From an uncultured Sutterella sp. (GTDB lineage Bacteria > Pseudomonadota > Gammaproteobacteria > Burkholderiales > Burkholderiaceae_F), in assembly GCA_900543805.1 (NCBI GenBank), contig UQTE01000008.1, forward strand, positions 1 to 64,000: 64,000 bases of DNA, written 5' to 3'. Under the pieces are notes generated by a model. The model made no database searches. It was not told the DNA's origin and saw nothing but the letters and a program-made list of their open reading frames with translations. This document shows, piece after piece, positions 1-8,458 of this stretch; position 1 is the stretch's first letter; every line of letters starts with the position of its first letter. Position numbers and translations under genes: made by a program.

Positions 1-83
1 AACAACCGCCGATGCTCACACTTATCGGTTCGTTGAATTCGAATTGTTAAAGAACAGTCCGCTCATCGCGGAACAGGTTGTGC
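1..83 (-). promoter_or_regulatory. rRNA operon leader with boxA (operon off left edge)
   Basis: Read on the minus strand, 57-45 is CTGTTCTTTAACA, which matches the boxA antitermination element of rRNA leaders. It is followed by the GATAAGTGTGAG-type sequence common in betaproteobacterial rRNA leaders and spacers. Two consensus promoters lie just upstream, so this is most likely the 5' leader of a 16S-23S-5S operon that continues beyond position 1. The 16S gene itself is not visible. A 16S-23S spacer is an alternative reading, but the adjacent promoters argue against it. Confidence 0.75.
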
Positions 84-112
84 ATTCTATCAAACTCAGA
101 AGTCTTTGTCAA
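84..112 (-). promoter_or_regulatory. rRNA promoter P2
   Basis: On the minus strand there is a perfect -35 TTGACA (112-107), a 17-base spacer and a -10 TAGAAT (89-84). Transcription would start near 77, about 20 bases before boxA. It is the inner of two tandem promoters, as in classical rrn P1/P2 arrangements. Confidence 0.85.
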
Positions 113-170
113 GGCCTCGTTGTTATCTTTTTCTGCACTCACTCAGCGAAGCGCTGAGCGAAGGATTGAA

Positions 171-219
171 ATTATGCCTAAACGACCCGAATTTGTCAAG
201 GGCTTTTTGAAAAATTTTT
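171..219 (-). promoter_or_regulatory. rRNA promoter P1 with UP-like AT tract
   Basis: On the minus strand there is a -35 TTGACA (199-194), a 17-base spacer and a -10 CATAAT (176-171). An A/T run (AAAAATTTTTCAAAAA) directly upstream at about 219-204 looks like an UP element for the RNA polymerase alpha C-terminal domain. This tract abuts the ung stop codon at 218-220, so the coding region ends exactly where the promoter begins. A short hairpin, CTCAGCG/CGCTGAG, lies between P1 and P2 at 142-158. Confidence 0.85.
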
Positions 220-910
220 ATGCCCGTTGTCCCTCGGGGAACCATTCGATTGGCGTCTCCCCTTGCGCCCGAAGGATTTCATTCACTTTTCGGAAGTGAC
301 CGCACCCCAAAAACGGCACCGGCGGTCTCCTTGCCGACAGAGGAGAGGGATGATTGGCCGTCAGAATCTCATGTCCGGGACCGATCAGTCCGGCCTTTTC
401 CTGCGCGAATCGTCCCCAAAGGAGAAAGACAAGCCCCTTTCGCTCCCTCGAGAGAGCGGAGAGCCATCGGTCGGTGAGCGTCTCCCACCCCCATCCGCGG
501 TGACTCGCCGCAGTGTCCTTTCGCACCGTCAGGATGGCGTTCATAAGAAGCACTCCCTGATCCGCCCAATGGGAGAGGTCGCCCGCGGTCGGTGCGCCCA
601 CACCGTACTCCGCCGCGATCTCCTTATAGATGTTGCGAAGCGACGGCGGAACCTTCACGCCCTTCGGCACGGAAAAGGCCAGCCCCATGGCCTCGCCTTC
701 CCCGTGATAGGGATCCTGCCCCACGATGACCACGCGCACGCGCTCGAAGGGCGTCATCTCCTCCGCAGTGAAGGGACGTACGGGATAGACGGGTTCCGTC
801 TCCGCGTCGATGCGGTCGCGCAGCGCCTTCCCTTCCGGAGAAGCCAGAAATTCTTCGGTAAGCGACTTCCAGCGTCCGGTGAGTCGCGAGGTGCTCCAGT
901 CGATCGTCAC
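218..910 (-). CDS. ung: uracil-DNA glycosylase, family 1
   Basis: Removes uracil from DNA, the first step of base-excision repair of deaminated cytosine. The 230-residue product carries the family 1 water-activating motif GQDPYHG near residues 64-70 (catalytic Asp66) and the C-terminal HPSPLSA minor-groove loop, and its length matches the family. I place the start at a GTG (910-908) whose GTGA overlaps the stop of the upstream gene. Longer in-frame starts would run into that gene and give a tail unlike Ung. It is the last gene of the rpe-gph operon. No terminator separates it from the rRNA promoter, and its stop codon touches the UP-like tract. Confidence 0.95.
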   Translation of the reverse strand: MTIDWSTSRLTGRWKSLTEEFLASPEGKALRDRIDAETEPVYPVRPFTAEEMTPFERVRVVIVGQDPYHGEGEAMGLAFSVPKGVKVPPSLRNIYKEIAAEYGVGAPTAGDLSHWADQGVLLMNAILTVRKDTAASHRGWGWETLTDRWLSALSRERKGLVFLLWGRFAQEKAGLIGPGHEILTANHPSPLSARRPPVPFLGCGHFRKVNEILRAQGETPIEWFPEGQRA

Positions 911-1320
911 TTCTGACTGCTCAAATAGTGGTTTTCCAACATGTCGATGCGCACGCGGTAGAGATTGATTCGGCAGGCCAACTCCGCCGCCTGTTCCGTC
1001 GTACGGTTCCCTTTCGTCGTCATCTTGACGAACTCGCACTCCCGGCGAGCCCAGGTTTCGAAGTTCTGGCTCGCCCGAATGAAGCGGTTCCAACGGTCCC
1101 GGGTCTTATAAGGTTTGTCCCAGGCCTTCGCCAAAGAGGCGACGCGCTCGACGGCCTCCTTGTGTTCGGCCTGCACGGCCTTCCACTCTTTCTCCAGGCA
1201 CGCCTTCGTCTGCGTCACGTCCTTGGCGTCTCGATAGCACGCAGCCAAATCGTCGGCCGCCGACGCACCCAACGGCAGAGAGATCGCAAAGACGAGCGTA
1301 AGAATTGTTTTGAAACCCAT
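907..1320 (-). CDS. LprI/DUF1311-like secreted protein
   Basis: A small exported protein of 137 residues. It has a clear signal peptide (hydrophobic stretch ending GASA, cleavage near residue 21) and then a four-cysteine alpha-helical domain whose spacing and motifs (CYRDAK, RRECEF, ACRINLYR) resemble the LprI N-terminal/DUF1311 family. Some members of that family inhibit lysozyme; the function here is not established. Two starts are possible. ATG 1323 overlaps the gph stop as ATGA, but ATG 1320 has better spacing to GGAGG, so I chose 1320. It sits between gph and ung, where related genomes, as I recall, carry trpEGDC. Confidence 0.7.
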   Translation of the reverse strand: MGFKTILTLVFAISLPLGASAADDLAACYRDAKDVTQTKACLEKEWKAVQAEHKEAVERVASLAKAWDKPYKTRDRWNRFIRASQNFETWARRECEFVKMTTKGNRTTEQAAELACRINLYRVRIDMLENHYLSSQK

Positions 1321-1991
1321 CATTCTTCCTCCCCGCAAAGGGTCCCGAGAGCGGCGCTCAAACTCGGATAAGGAGCGTCGAACCCCTCCTCCTTCGCCCA
1401 GTCTTCCATCGACACGCCTTCGTTGTACCCGGTCGTGAGAAGCACTGCGCGCACGCCGGCCGCCCGAGCGGCCAGCGCGTCGTTGCGGCTGTCGCCCACC
1501 ATCAACGCGTTTTCGGCGGAAACGCCGAGTTCGGAGAGCGCACGCAGGATCATGTCCGGCGCCGGCTTGGGCTGAGGGCAATCATCCCCCGCCACCACGA
1601 CGTCGAACCAGCCCTCCATGCCGCGGTCCTTCAAAAAGGAGAGCGTCAGATCGCGAAGCTTGTTCGTGACCAGTCCCACCCGAATGCCGCGGGCGCGAAG
1701 CTCGGCGATGACGGACGCCGCATCCGGGAAGAGCACCGTTCCCCGACCGTTCGATTCGGCCCAGGCGTCCACGATGTCCTGAAAGAGACGGTCGCGGTCC
1801 GGAGAGTCGGGCGCGCAGGCCGCGGTGACGCGGTCCGCCAGGACGGACACGCCGCGCCCGATCATGGCGGCGATTTTCTCGTCGGAGAGCGCAGGTTTCC
1901 CCTGACGCGCCAGCGCCTCGTTGACGCCGTGCGAAATCTCAGGCAACGAATTGACGAGCGTGCCGTCCAAATCAAAGAGAACCGCCCGCAT
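1320..1991 (-). CDS. gph: phosphoglycolate phosphatase (HAD family)
   Basis: Dephosphorylates 2-phosphoglycolate, a product of oxidative DNA-end repair and oxygenase side reactions. The 223-residue product opens with the HAD nucleophile motif DLDGTL (residues 7-12). It has VTNK as motif II and the late GDSRND motif that binds magnesium. Its start overlaps the rpe stop by one base (TGATG), which indicates translational coupling. The rpe-gph pairing is conserved in many proteobacteria and supports the assignment over other HAD phosphatases. Confidence 0.88.
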   Translation of the reverse strand: MRAVLFDLDGTLVNSLPEISHGVNEALARQGKPALSDEKIAAMIGRGVSVLADRVTAACAPDSPDRDRLFQDIVDAWAESNGRGTVLFPDAASVIAELRARGIRVGLVTNKLRDLTLSFLKDRGMEGWFDVVVAGDDCPQPKPAPDMILRALSELGVSAENALMVGDSRNDALAARAAGVRAVLLTTGYNEGVSMEDWAKEEGFDAPYPSLSAALGTLCGEEE

Positions 1992-2689
1992 CACTTTTTC
2001 GCCATTCCTTCGCCGGCAGCCGCCTTCATGCGGGTGATCACGTCGCGGTAGCCCTCGGGACTGCCCGCGCCAAAAACGGCGGAACCCGCCACAAAGGTGT
2101 CGGCGCCCGCCGCAGCGATCTGCGCAATGTTGTCGGGCTTGACGCCTCCGTCGACCTCGAGAAGGATTTCACGGCCGGCTTGCGCGCGATAGGCGTCGAG
2201 ACGGCGACGGACTTCACGCACCTTCTCCAGGGTGGAGGGAATGAAGCTCTGTCCGCCGAACCCCGGATTCACGCTCATGAGAAGCACGAGATCGACGTTG
2301 TCGAGTTCGTAATCAAGATAGGAGAGCGGCGTCGCGGGATTGAAGACGAGCCCCGCCTTGACGCCGAAGCTGCGGATGAGCTGCAGCGTGCGGTCGATGT
2401 GGCGCGAAGCTTCACAGTGGAAGGTGATGTAGTCGGCCCCCGCCTTGGCGAAGGCGGGAATGAGTTCGTCCACGGGCTCGATCATCAGATGCACGTCGAT
2501 CGGCACGTCGCTGTAGGGACGGATGGCCTTGAGCACCTGGGGTCCGACGGTGAGGTTGGGAACGTAATGATTGTCCATCACGTCGAAGTGAATCCAGTCG
2601 GCGCCGGCCGAAACCACGTCGCGGACTTCCTCGCCCAAACGGGCGAAGTCGGCGGAAAGGATGGAGGGAGCGATTCTGCAGCGTTGCAT
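1991..2689 (-). CDS. rpe: ribulose-phosphate 3-epimerase
   Basis: Interconverts ribulose-5-phosphate and xylulose-5-phosphate in the pentose phosphate pathway. The 232-residue TIM barrel has the family start [13 protein letters not shown], the metal-site motifs [14 protein letters not shown] and DVHLMI, and VNPGFGGQ and EVDGG near the phosphate site. I chose ATG 2689, nine bases after GAGG. An in-frame TTG five codons earlier is less likely. First gene of the rpe-gph-LprI-ung operon. It is divergent from mltA, and the 118-base gap must hold both promoters. Confidence 0.96.
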   Translation of the reverse strand: MQRCRIAPSILSADFARLGEEVRDVVSAGADWIHFDVMDNHYVPNLTVGPQVLKAIRPYSDVPIDVHLMIEPVDELIPAFAKAGADYITFHCEASRHIDRTLQLIRSFGVKAGLVFNPATPLSYLDYELDNVDLVLLMSVNPGFGGQSFIPSTLEKVREVRRRLDAYRAQAGREILLEVDGGVKPDNIAQIAAAGADTFVAGSAVFGAGSPEGYRDVITRMKAAAGEGMAKK

Positions 2690-2807
2690 GCGTTGGATCC
2701 TCAAAGAAAAGTCGCCTCATTCTACCGACTGTCATTCGCCCGCGTCGTGCAGTCCGACTCGCTACGTATAATGAGTGCGGTTTTTGACGAACTCGGATCC
2801 TCCCCTC

Positions 2808-3986
2808 ATGATGCGAAATCCCCTTTTGCGGGTCGGCCTGCTGTCGACCCTGACGCTCCTCGCCGCCTGCACCACGACGCAGGAGCCCGAGACTCCGGTG
2901 AAGAAGACCGTCGAGACCCGTTTTGAGGCCGTCGAATTTTCGGCCCTCCCCGACATCGCGCCCGCCGACTGGCAGGCAGCTCTCGAGGCCTTCCGCACCG
3001 GGTGCGAACCGCTCGGCAAGCGCCCCAACTGGCGGGACGTATGCCGTCGCGCCGTGGAGACCGGTCCGCAGGACGCCGAAACCTTCTTCCGCTCGAACTT
3101 CACGCCCTGGCACGTGCGCGTCGCCCGTCTTGAAAACGGCGAAGAGGTTTCTTCGGACGACACCGGCCTCATGACGGGATACTACGAACCGCTTCTGCGC
3201 GGAAGCCGCGTTCGTCAGGGGCCGTACGTCCATCCGCTCTACGGCGTTCCGGACGATCTGATTCAGGTGGATCTCGCCGACGTCTACCCGCAGCTCAAGG
3301 GACTGCGCCTGCGCGGCAAGGTCGTCGGCCGAAAGCTCGTCCCCTACGACACGCGCGGAGAAATTCAGGAGCGCTCCGACCTGGATCGCTGGGCCATCGC
3401 CTGGGTGGACGATCCCGTCGACGCCTTCTTTCTGCACATTCAGGGGTCGGGCCGCATCCGGCTCCCCGACGGCGGTTTCATGCGCGTGGGTTTTGCCGAT
3501 CAAAACGGCTACGGCTACCGGTCGATCGGCAACTGGCTGATTCAAAAGGGGCACCTCAAGCCCCACGAACTCTCCATGCAGCGCATCCGCCGCTGGGCGA
3601 AAGAACACCCCGCGCAGGTAAAGGAAGCGCTCGCGCAGAATCCGAGCTACGTCTTCTTTGAAGAGAGAAAGACCGATCCGACAAAGGGACCGGTCGGCGC
3701 CCAGGGGGTTCCGCTCACTCCGATGGCGAGCGTCGCCGTCGATCCGAGACATTGGCGACTCGGCACGCCCTTCGTCGTGTCCGTCTCGCAGGAAAGCCCG
3801 TCGCTTCACTTCACGCGCCCGGTCGTGGCGCAGGATACGGGCGGCGCGATTCGGGGCGCCATCCGCTTCGACTATTTCTGGGGATTCGGCGACGAGGCGG
3901 GCGCGAGTGCCGGACGCCAAAAAAGCGAGGCGCGCGCCTGGGTGCTGATTCCGAACGGCCTGCGTCCGGAAGACGCAAAGGAATGA
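2808..3986 (+). CDS. mltA: membrane-bound lytic murein transglycosylase A
   Basis: Cleaves peptidoglycan glycan strands with formation of 1,6-anhydromuramic acid, working at the inner face of the outer membrane. The product (392 residues) begins with a lipoprotein signal whose lipobox is LAAC, followed by TTTQEPET. The MltA core includes the GYYEP motif. The C-terminal 3D domain (DTGGAIRGAIRFDYFWGFGD) holds the catalytic and structural aspartates. Start is ATG 2808 or the adjacent ATG 2811. A TATAAT box sits at 2767-2772 without a good -35. Divergent from rpe, and ends before a bidirectional terminator shared with dsbC. Confidence 0.93.
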   Translation: MMRNPLLRVGLLSTLTLLAACTTTQEPETPVKKTVETRFEAVEFSALPDIAPADWQAALEAFRTGCEPLGKRPNWRDVCRRAVETGPQDAETFFRSNFTPWHVRVARLENGEEVSSDDTGLMTGYYEPLLRGSRVRQGPYVHPLYGVPDDLIQVDLADVYPQLKGLRLRGKVVGRKLVPYDTRGEIQERSDLDRWAIAWVDDPVDAFFLHIQGSGRIRLPDGGFMRVGFADQNGYGYRSIGNWLIQKGHLKPHELSMQRIRRWAKEHPAQVKEALAQNPSYVFFEERKTDPTKGPVGAQGVPLTPMASVAVDPRHWRLGTPFVVSVSQESPSLHFTRPVVAQDTGGAIRGAIRFDYFWGFGDEAGASAGRQKSEARAWVLIPNGLRPEDAKE

Positions 3987-4007
3987 GAAGCGGCGGCCAA
4001 AAAGCGA

Positions 4008-4034
4008 AGGGGGCGAAACGCCCCCTCCTCTTTT
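4008..4034. terminator. bidirectional intrinsic terminator, mltA/dsbC
   Basis: Perfect 8-base stem AGGGGGCG/CGCCCCCT with an AAA loop, followed on the plus strand by TCCTCTTTT. On the minus strand it is followed by TCGCTTTTT, so it can serve both convergent genes. Confidence 0.85.
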
Positions 4035-4053
4035 AGCTTCCGACCCGGCGAGA

Positions 4054-4770
4054 TCAGCTTCCCGCCGTCGCGGCGAGCAGCTTTTCGAGCTGTATGGCCG
4101 ACATGGCCCCCGTCATGCGGTCCCCGCTCGGGAAGAAGAACGTGGGAGCCCCCGTGATGCCGAGCTTGCGGACCATCTGAAGATTCCGGTCCAAAACGCT
4201 CTTGTCGCACGTCATGGGCGCCGGAGCGGGCATCTTGCCTTCGCCCATCCAGGCGTGCCAGGCGGCGGACGGATCGCTCGAGCACACGATTTCGCGGTTG
4301 ATCTTTTCCCCGCGGATGAGCGGCGTAATGAAGGTGTAGACCGTCAGATTGCCGACCTGTTCCCAAACGTTTTCCATCGCGCGGCAGTACTGGCAGTTGG
4401 CATCCGAAAAGACGACGATCTGGCGCTCGCCCTTCCCGTAGACCTGCTTGACGGCGTCCTGGAGCGGCCACTTCGACCAATTCTCGCGCGCGATCTCGCG
4501 CAGACGCTCGTTCGTCAGATTCTTCTGCGTGGCCGTTTCAATGATGTTGGCGCCGGCGAGCACGTACTTGGCTTCGTCGTCCACGTAGAAAATGCGCCCC
4601 TGAATCTGCACCTCCCAGATGCCCTTCACGGGAGAGGGTTCGACCGCATCGGCAATCAGGCCCGTGGCCGTCATCAGGCTCGTGCGCACGGAATCGGCCG
4701 TGGCCGCCTGCGCGGCAGACGTCGTAAGAAGGGTTCCGAGAAGCGTAAGCGATAAGACCGTCTTCACCAT
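4054..4770 (-). CDS. dsbC: thiol:disulfide interchange protein, DsbC family
   Basis: Periplasmic disulfide isomerase that reshuffles wrong disulfide bonds. The 238-residue product has a signal peptide ending AAQA (cleavage near residue 22), then an N-terminal dimerisation domain. The thioredoxin-like domain carries the active-site motif CQYC and a cis-proline segment GAPTFFF. A second cysteine pair (IVCSS ... MTCDK) matches the structural disulfide of DsbC. DsbG is an alternative, but the size and cysteine layout favour DsbC. The start at ATG 4770 fits the signal peptide, although no strong ribosome-binding site is visible. Single-gene unit, convergent with mltA. Confidence 0.88.
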   Translation of the reverse strand: MVKTVLSLTLLGTLLTTSAAQAATADSVRTSLMTATGLIADAVEPSPVKGIWEVQIQGRIFYVDDEAKYVLAGANIIETATQKNLTNERLREIARENWSKWPLQDAVKQVYGKGERQIVVFSDANCQYCRAMENVWEQVGNLTVYTFITPLIRGEKINREIVCSSDPSAAWHAWMGEGKMPAPAPMTCDKSVLDRNLQMVRKLGITGAPTFFFPSGDRMTGAMSAIQLEKLLAATAGS

Positions 4771-4915
4771 GTCGACACTTTGGAGAGAAAGGAAAGGATG
4801 GATAGTGTACCCAAAACCGCCCTCGGGCAAGTCGGGAAAAACGTAACGATCCTCTGCTTCCACTCGAAACGACCGATCCCTATCCGGCCTCCCCGGAGAA
4901 ATTTGCAAACACCCC

Positions 4916-4944
4916 TTGCAAATTTTTCGTGGATCGGTTATGAT
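4916..4944 (+). promoter_or_regulatory. tRNA-Phe promoter
   Basis: -35 TTGCAA (4916-4921), 17-base spacer, -10 TATGAT (4939-4944). The predicted start lies a few bases before the tRNA 5' end at 4958, so the leader is very short. Confidence 0.75.
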
Positions 4945-4957
4945 TGAGAACTCTTGT

Positions 4958-5033
4958 GGCTAGGTAGCTCAGTTGGTAGAGCAGCGGATTGAAAATCCGC
5001 GTGTCGGCGGTTCGATTCCGTCCCTAGCCACCA
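4958..5033 (+). tRNA. tRNA-Phe (anticodon GAA)
   Basis: A 76-base cloverleaf with CCA encoded. Acceptor GGCTAGG pairs with CCTAGCC, the D-arm GCTC and T-loop GGTTCGATTCC are present, and the anticodon is GAA at 4991-4993. It has its own promoter and a strong downstream terminator. Confidence 0.97.
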
Positions 5034-5037
5034 GATT

Positions 5038-5076
5038 CGGGACATCGCCTTACGTCGGGCGATGTCCCGTTTTTTT
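5038..5076. terminator. terminator of tRNA-Phe, also at 3' end of queC
   Basis: 12-base stem CGGGACATCGCC/GGCGATGTCCCG with a 7-base loop and then seven T residues on the plus strand (5070-5076). The queC stop lies at its right edge. On the minus strand the run after the stem is poor in T, so it serves mainly tRNA-Phe. Confidence 0.88.
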
Positions 5077-5794
5077 ATTCCTTCCCCTGCCGATAGGCAA
5101 TCCAGCCCTGCGCACGCAGACGGCAGGCCGGGCATTCGCCGCAGCCGTACCCCCATTCGTGCCAGTCCGTGCGGTTTCCGAGGTAACAGGTGTGCGTCTC
5201 GCGGCGCACGAGCTCCACGAAAGCCTCTCCGCCCAAAGATTCCGCCAGGCGCCACGTTGCGGCCTTGTCGAGCCACATGAGGGGCGTTTCGATCACGACC
5301 GGTTCGTCGAGCCCGAGCGAAAGCGTCACCTGCAGGCTCTTCAAGGTGTTGTCGCGGCAGTCCGCGTAGCCCGAATAGTCCGTCTCGCACATCCCGCCCA
5401 CGAGCGTGCGGATCTTTCGGCGGTAACCGAGCGCGGCGGCGAAGGTGAAAAAGAGCAGGTTTCTCGCCGGCACGAAGGTGTTCGGAACACCGTTGGCCTC
5501 CCACTCGAGCGCGCGCTCGCGCGTGAGGGCGCAGTCGGAAATTTGTCCGAGAAGACTCATGTCGAGTTCGTGGTCGGGCCCGAGTCGGGCGTCCCAGTCG
5601 GCCGACATCGCCCGCATCGCGGCGAGCACGTTCCGTCGGCAGGTCATCTCCACGTCGTGGCGCTGGCCGTAGCGCACGCCCACCGTTTCGACCCGGTCGA
5701 AGCGGCTCAGCGCCCACGCCAGGCAGGTCGTGGAATCCTGGCCGCCGGAAAACAGCACGAGTGCGCCGCCCGGTCTCGTCTCAAGGTTCGTCAT
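5075..5794 (-). CDS. queC: 7-cyano-7-deazaguanine (preQ0) synthase
   Basis: ATP-dependent conversion of 7-carboxy-7-deazaguanine plus ammonia to preQ0, in queuosine biosynthesis. The 239-residue product has the PP-loop SGGQDS at residues 16-21, RYGQRH, and a C-terminal zinc site of the type C-x8-CGECPAC. Start ATG 5794 is preceded by AGGAA at good spacing. It is a single gene between tRNA-Phe and hemA. The upstream GTP cyclohydrolase step could be supplied by the FolE2 at the right end of the window. Confidence 0.95.
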   Translation of the reverse strand: MTNLETRPGGALVLFSGGQDSTTCLAWALSRFDRVETVGVRYGQRHDVEMTCRRNVLAAMRAMSADWDARLGPDHELDMSLLGQISDCALTRERALEWEANGVPNTFVPARNLLFFTFAAALGYRRKIRTLVGGMCETDYSGYADCRDNTLKSLQVTLSLGLDEPVVIETPLMWLDKAATWRLAESLGGEAFVELVRRETHTCYLGNRTDWHEWGYGCGECPACRLRAQGWIAYRQGKE

Positions 5795-5997
5795 TCGTTG
5801 AAATTCCTGAAAAAGTTACCTCTGAAGGCTTGGGATTGTAGCATTCGGCGCCTCGGCTTCCCCGCACCCGCTTTCTTAAGGAAAACCGAACCTTTCTCTC
5901 CGTATAATCCGCACAACATTACAAATAGACACGCATCGGCGCGGACCCCAAAACCATTTCAACGCGCCCGATACCAAACCATCCATCCCATACGCCC

Positions 5998-7287
5998 ATG
6001 CAACTGATTGCCTTAGGTCTCAATCACACGACGGCTCCGGTGGAAGTGCGCCAACGCGTTTCGTTCGGCGACGCGGAAATTCCCGCGACCATCGGATACC
6101 TGCGCGAACGCTTTTCGTCCCCCCGTCAGGGAGGCGTGCACGAAGCCGCCATTTTGTCGACCTGCAACCGTACGGAAATCTATCTCGCGGCCGAAAACGC
6201 CGAAGCCGCCCGCGCGAGCGTCCTGAGCTATCTGGCCGAGTGCAAGCACGTTCAGTTGAACGAGCTCGAACCGCACATCTATACGTTCTATCAGGAAGAA
6301 GCCGCTCAGCACACCTTCCGAGTCGCCTCCGGGCTTGACTCCATGGTGCTCGGCGAAACGCAGATCGTCGGCCAGATGAAGAAGGCCGAAAAGATCGCGC
6401 GCGAATGCCACGGGCTCGGCGTCATGCTCAACCATCTCTTCCAGACCACCTTTACGGTGGCCAAGGAAGTGCGCACCGCCACCGCGATCGGCGCCAACTC
6501 CGTGAGCCTCGCCGCCGCGGCCGTGCGTCTTGCGCTTCGCCTTTTCGGTTCGCTTCAGGACGAAAAGGTCCTCTTCGTGGGCGCGGGTGAAATGATCGAA
6601 CTCTGCGTCGCGCACTTCGCCGCGCAGAAGCCCAAGTCGATCACGATCGCCAACCGCACGCTCGAGCGCGGCCAGTCGCTTGCCCGTACCGTCAACGCCG
6701 ACGCGATGAAGCTCGCCGATCTTCCCGAACGCATCGCGGAATTCGACGTCATCGTCTCCTGCACCGCCTCGGCCCTCCCGATCATCGGTCTCGGCATGAT
6801 CGAGCGCGCCGTCGCCGAACGCCGCCACCGTCCGATGTTCATTGTCGACCTGGCGGTGCCCCGCGACGTCGAAGCGGAAATCGACCGGCTCGACGACGTG
6901 TACGTCTACACGGTCGACGATCTCGGGCAGGTCGTCAATCAGGGCCTTCAGAGCCGTCAGGCCGCCATCTCGCAGGCCGAAACCATCATTCGTCTGCGCG
7001 TCAACGACTTTTCCTCCTGGCTCAAGATCCGTGAAACGGTGCCGTCCATCCAGTCGCTTCGCGACCGCGCCAACTATCTGCGCGACTTCGAACTTCAGCG
7101 GGCCCTGCGTCACCTGCATCACGGCGACGATCCCGAAGAGGTTCTCGAGATGCTCGCCTACGGTCTCACGAACAAGCTCGTGCACGATCCGACCATCCTT
7201 CTGAGAAACGGCGAGGGACTCTCGCTTGAAGACCGGGACCTCATGGAGCGGCTTCTCTCGAAGTTCTACCGCCGCCACGACCGGTAA
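5998..7287 (+). CDS. hemA: glutamyl-tRNA reductase
   Basis: Reduces glutamyl-tRNA(Glu) to glutamate-1-semialdehyde, the first committed step of C5-pathway tetrapyrrole synthesis. It is 429 residues long. The N-terminal catalytic domain has [13 protein letters not shown] and the nucleophile Cys56 in STCNRTEIY. The NADPH domain has the GAGEM glycine motif. The helical dimerisation domain is at the C-terminus. Start is ATG 5998 after a 203-base upstream gap that holds a TATAAT at 5903-5908 but no good -35. A terminator follows at 7306-7330. hemB lies about 21 kb away. Confidence 0.97.
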   Translation: MQLIALGLNHTTAPVEVRQRVSFGDAEIPATIGYLRERFSSPRQGGVHEAAILSTCNRTEIYLAAENAEAARASVLSYLAECKHVQLNELEPHIYTFYQEEAAQHTFRVASGLDSMVLGETQIVGQMKKAEKIARECHGLGVMLNHLFQTTFTVAKEVRTATAIGANSVSLAAAAVRLALRLFGSLQDEKVLFVGAGEMIELCVAHFAAQKPKSITIANRTLERGQSLARTVNADAMKLADLPERIAEFDVIVSCTASALPIIGLGMIERAVAERRHRPMFIVDLAVPRDVEAEIDRLDDVYVYTVDDLGQVVNQGLQSRQAAISQAETIIRLRVNDFSSWLKIRETVPSIQSLRDRANYLRDFELQRALRHLHHGDDPEEVLEMLAYGLTNKLVHDPTILLRNGEGLSLEDRDLMERLLSKFYRRHDR

Positions 7288-7305
7288 TCCGACGACATCC
7301 CGAAG

Positions 7306-7330
7306 AAGGCCGCACGCGTTGCGGCCTTTT
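7306..7330 (+). terminator. hemA terminator
   Basis: 9-base stem AAGGCCGCA/TGCGGCCTT with loop CGCGT and a short T run (7327-7330). It lies between hemA and prfA, so readthrough into prfA is possible. Confidence 0.7.
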
Positions 7331-7370
7331 GTTATCCTCGTCCTTTTCTCCCGCGCCGACCTGCTTTGCC

Positions 7371-8444
7371 ATGAACGAAAGATTGCTTTCGAAACTCGTC
7401 ACCCTGACCCGCCGTCTCGAGGAAATCGACCGCATGCTCGCGGCGCCCGACGTCGCAAGCGACACGAACCGTCTGCGCGACCTCACCAAGGAGCGCTCCG
7501 ACATCGAACCCGTCGTGACGCTTGGCCGGGCTTACGAGGACGCGCAAAAGGATCTCGAAACCGCCGAGGCGCTGCGGGACGATCCGGAGTGGCAGGCGTA
7601 CGCCGAAGAGGAAATCCGCGAGGCCAAAGGCCGCATGGAGACGGTCGAGCACGACCTCGAAATCGCCCTCCTCCCCAAGGATCCGAACGACGAAAAGAAC
7701 CTCTTTCTCGAAATCCGCGCCGGCACGGGCGGAGACGAATCCGCCCTCTTTGCGGGGGATCTTCTGCGCATGTATCTGCGCTACGCGGAAAACCGGGGTT
7801 GGAAGACCGAAATCGTCTCCGAAAACCCGAGCGACCTCGGCGGCTACCGCGAAGTCATCGTGCGCATCATCGGACGGGCCGCCTATTCCGCCCTCAAGTT
7901 CGAATCGGGCGTGCACCGCGTGCAGCGCGTCCCCGTCACCGAATCCCAGGGACGCATCCACACGTCGGCCGCCACGGTCGCCGTCCTGCCGGAACTCGAC
8001 GCGGTCGAGGTGGCGGATCTCTCCCCCAAGGATCTTCGCATCGACGTCTTCCGCGCCTCGGGCGCCGGCGGCCAGCACGTGCAGAAGACCGACTCGGCCG
8101 TTCGCATCACGCACCTTCCGACGGGACTCACCGTGGAGTGTCAGGACGAACGTTCGCAAACGCAGAACAAGGCGCGCGCCATGGCCGTGCTCGCCGCACG
8201 TCTCTACGCCATGCGGGAGGCCGAGCAAAAGGCCAAGGAAGCGAGCGAGAGAAAATCTCTCGTCGGTTCGGGGGACCGTTCCGAGCGCATTCGGACCTAC
8301 AATTTCCCGCAGGGCCGCGTCACCGACCACCGCATCAATCTGACGCTCTACCGTCTCGATGCCGTGCTCGACGGCGACCTCGACGAACTGATCTCCGCCC
8401 TGACCATGGAGCATCAGGCGTCCCTGTTGGCATCCTCTCTCTGA
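7371..8444 (+). CDS. prfA: peptide chain release factor 1
   Basis: Class I release factor that reads UAA and UAG and triggers peptide release in the ribosomal A site. It is 357 residues long. The stop-recognition tripeptide is Pro-Val-Thr at 188-190 (PxT, marking RF1 rather than RF2) and the catalytic GGQ is at 233-235. An N-terminal coiled coil is evident. I chose ATG 7371, since an earlier in-frame ATG would lie in the hemA terminator. prmC, which methylates the GGQ glutamine, follows 14 bases downstream, a classic functional pair. Confidence 0.97.
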   Translation: MNERLLSKLVTLTRRLEEIDRMLAAPDVASDTNRLRDLTKERSDIEPVVTLGRAYEDAQKDLETAEALRDDPEWQAYAEEEIREAKGRMETVEHDLEIALLPKDPNDEKNLFLEIRAGTGGDESALFAGDLLRMYLRYAENRGWKTEIVSENPSDLGGYREVIVRIIGRAAYSALKFESGVHRVQRVPVTESQGRIHTSAATVAVLPELDAVEVADLSPKDLRIDVFRASGAGGQHVQKTDSAVRITHLPTGLTVECQDERSQTQNKARAMAVLAARLYAMREAEQKAKEASERKSLVGSGDRSERIRTYNFPQGRVTDHRINLTLYRLDAVLDGDLDELISALTMEHQASLLASSL

Positions 8445-8458
8445 AGCGAGACCTTTTC

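Noticed and set aside
5795-5997. Strong hemA or queC promoter
   Set aside because: TATAAT (5903-5908) and a minus-strand TACAAT are present, but neither has an acceptable -35 at the right distance.
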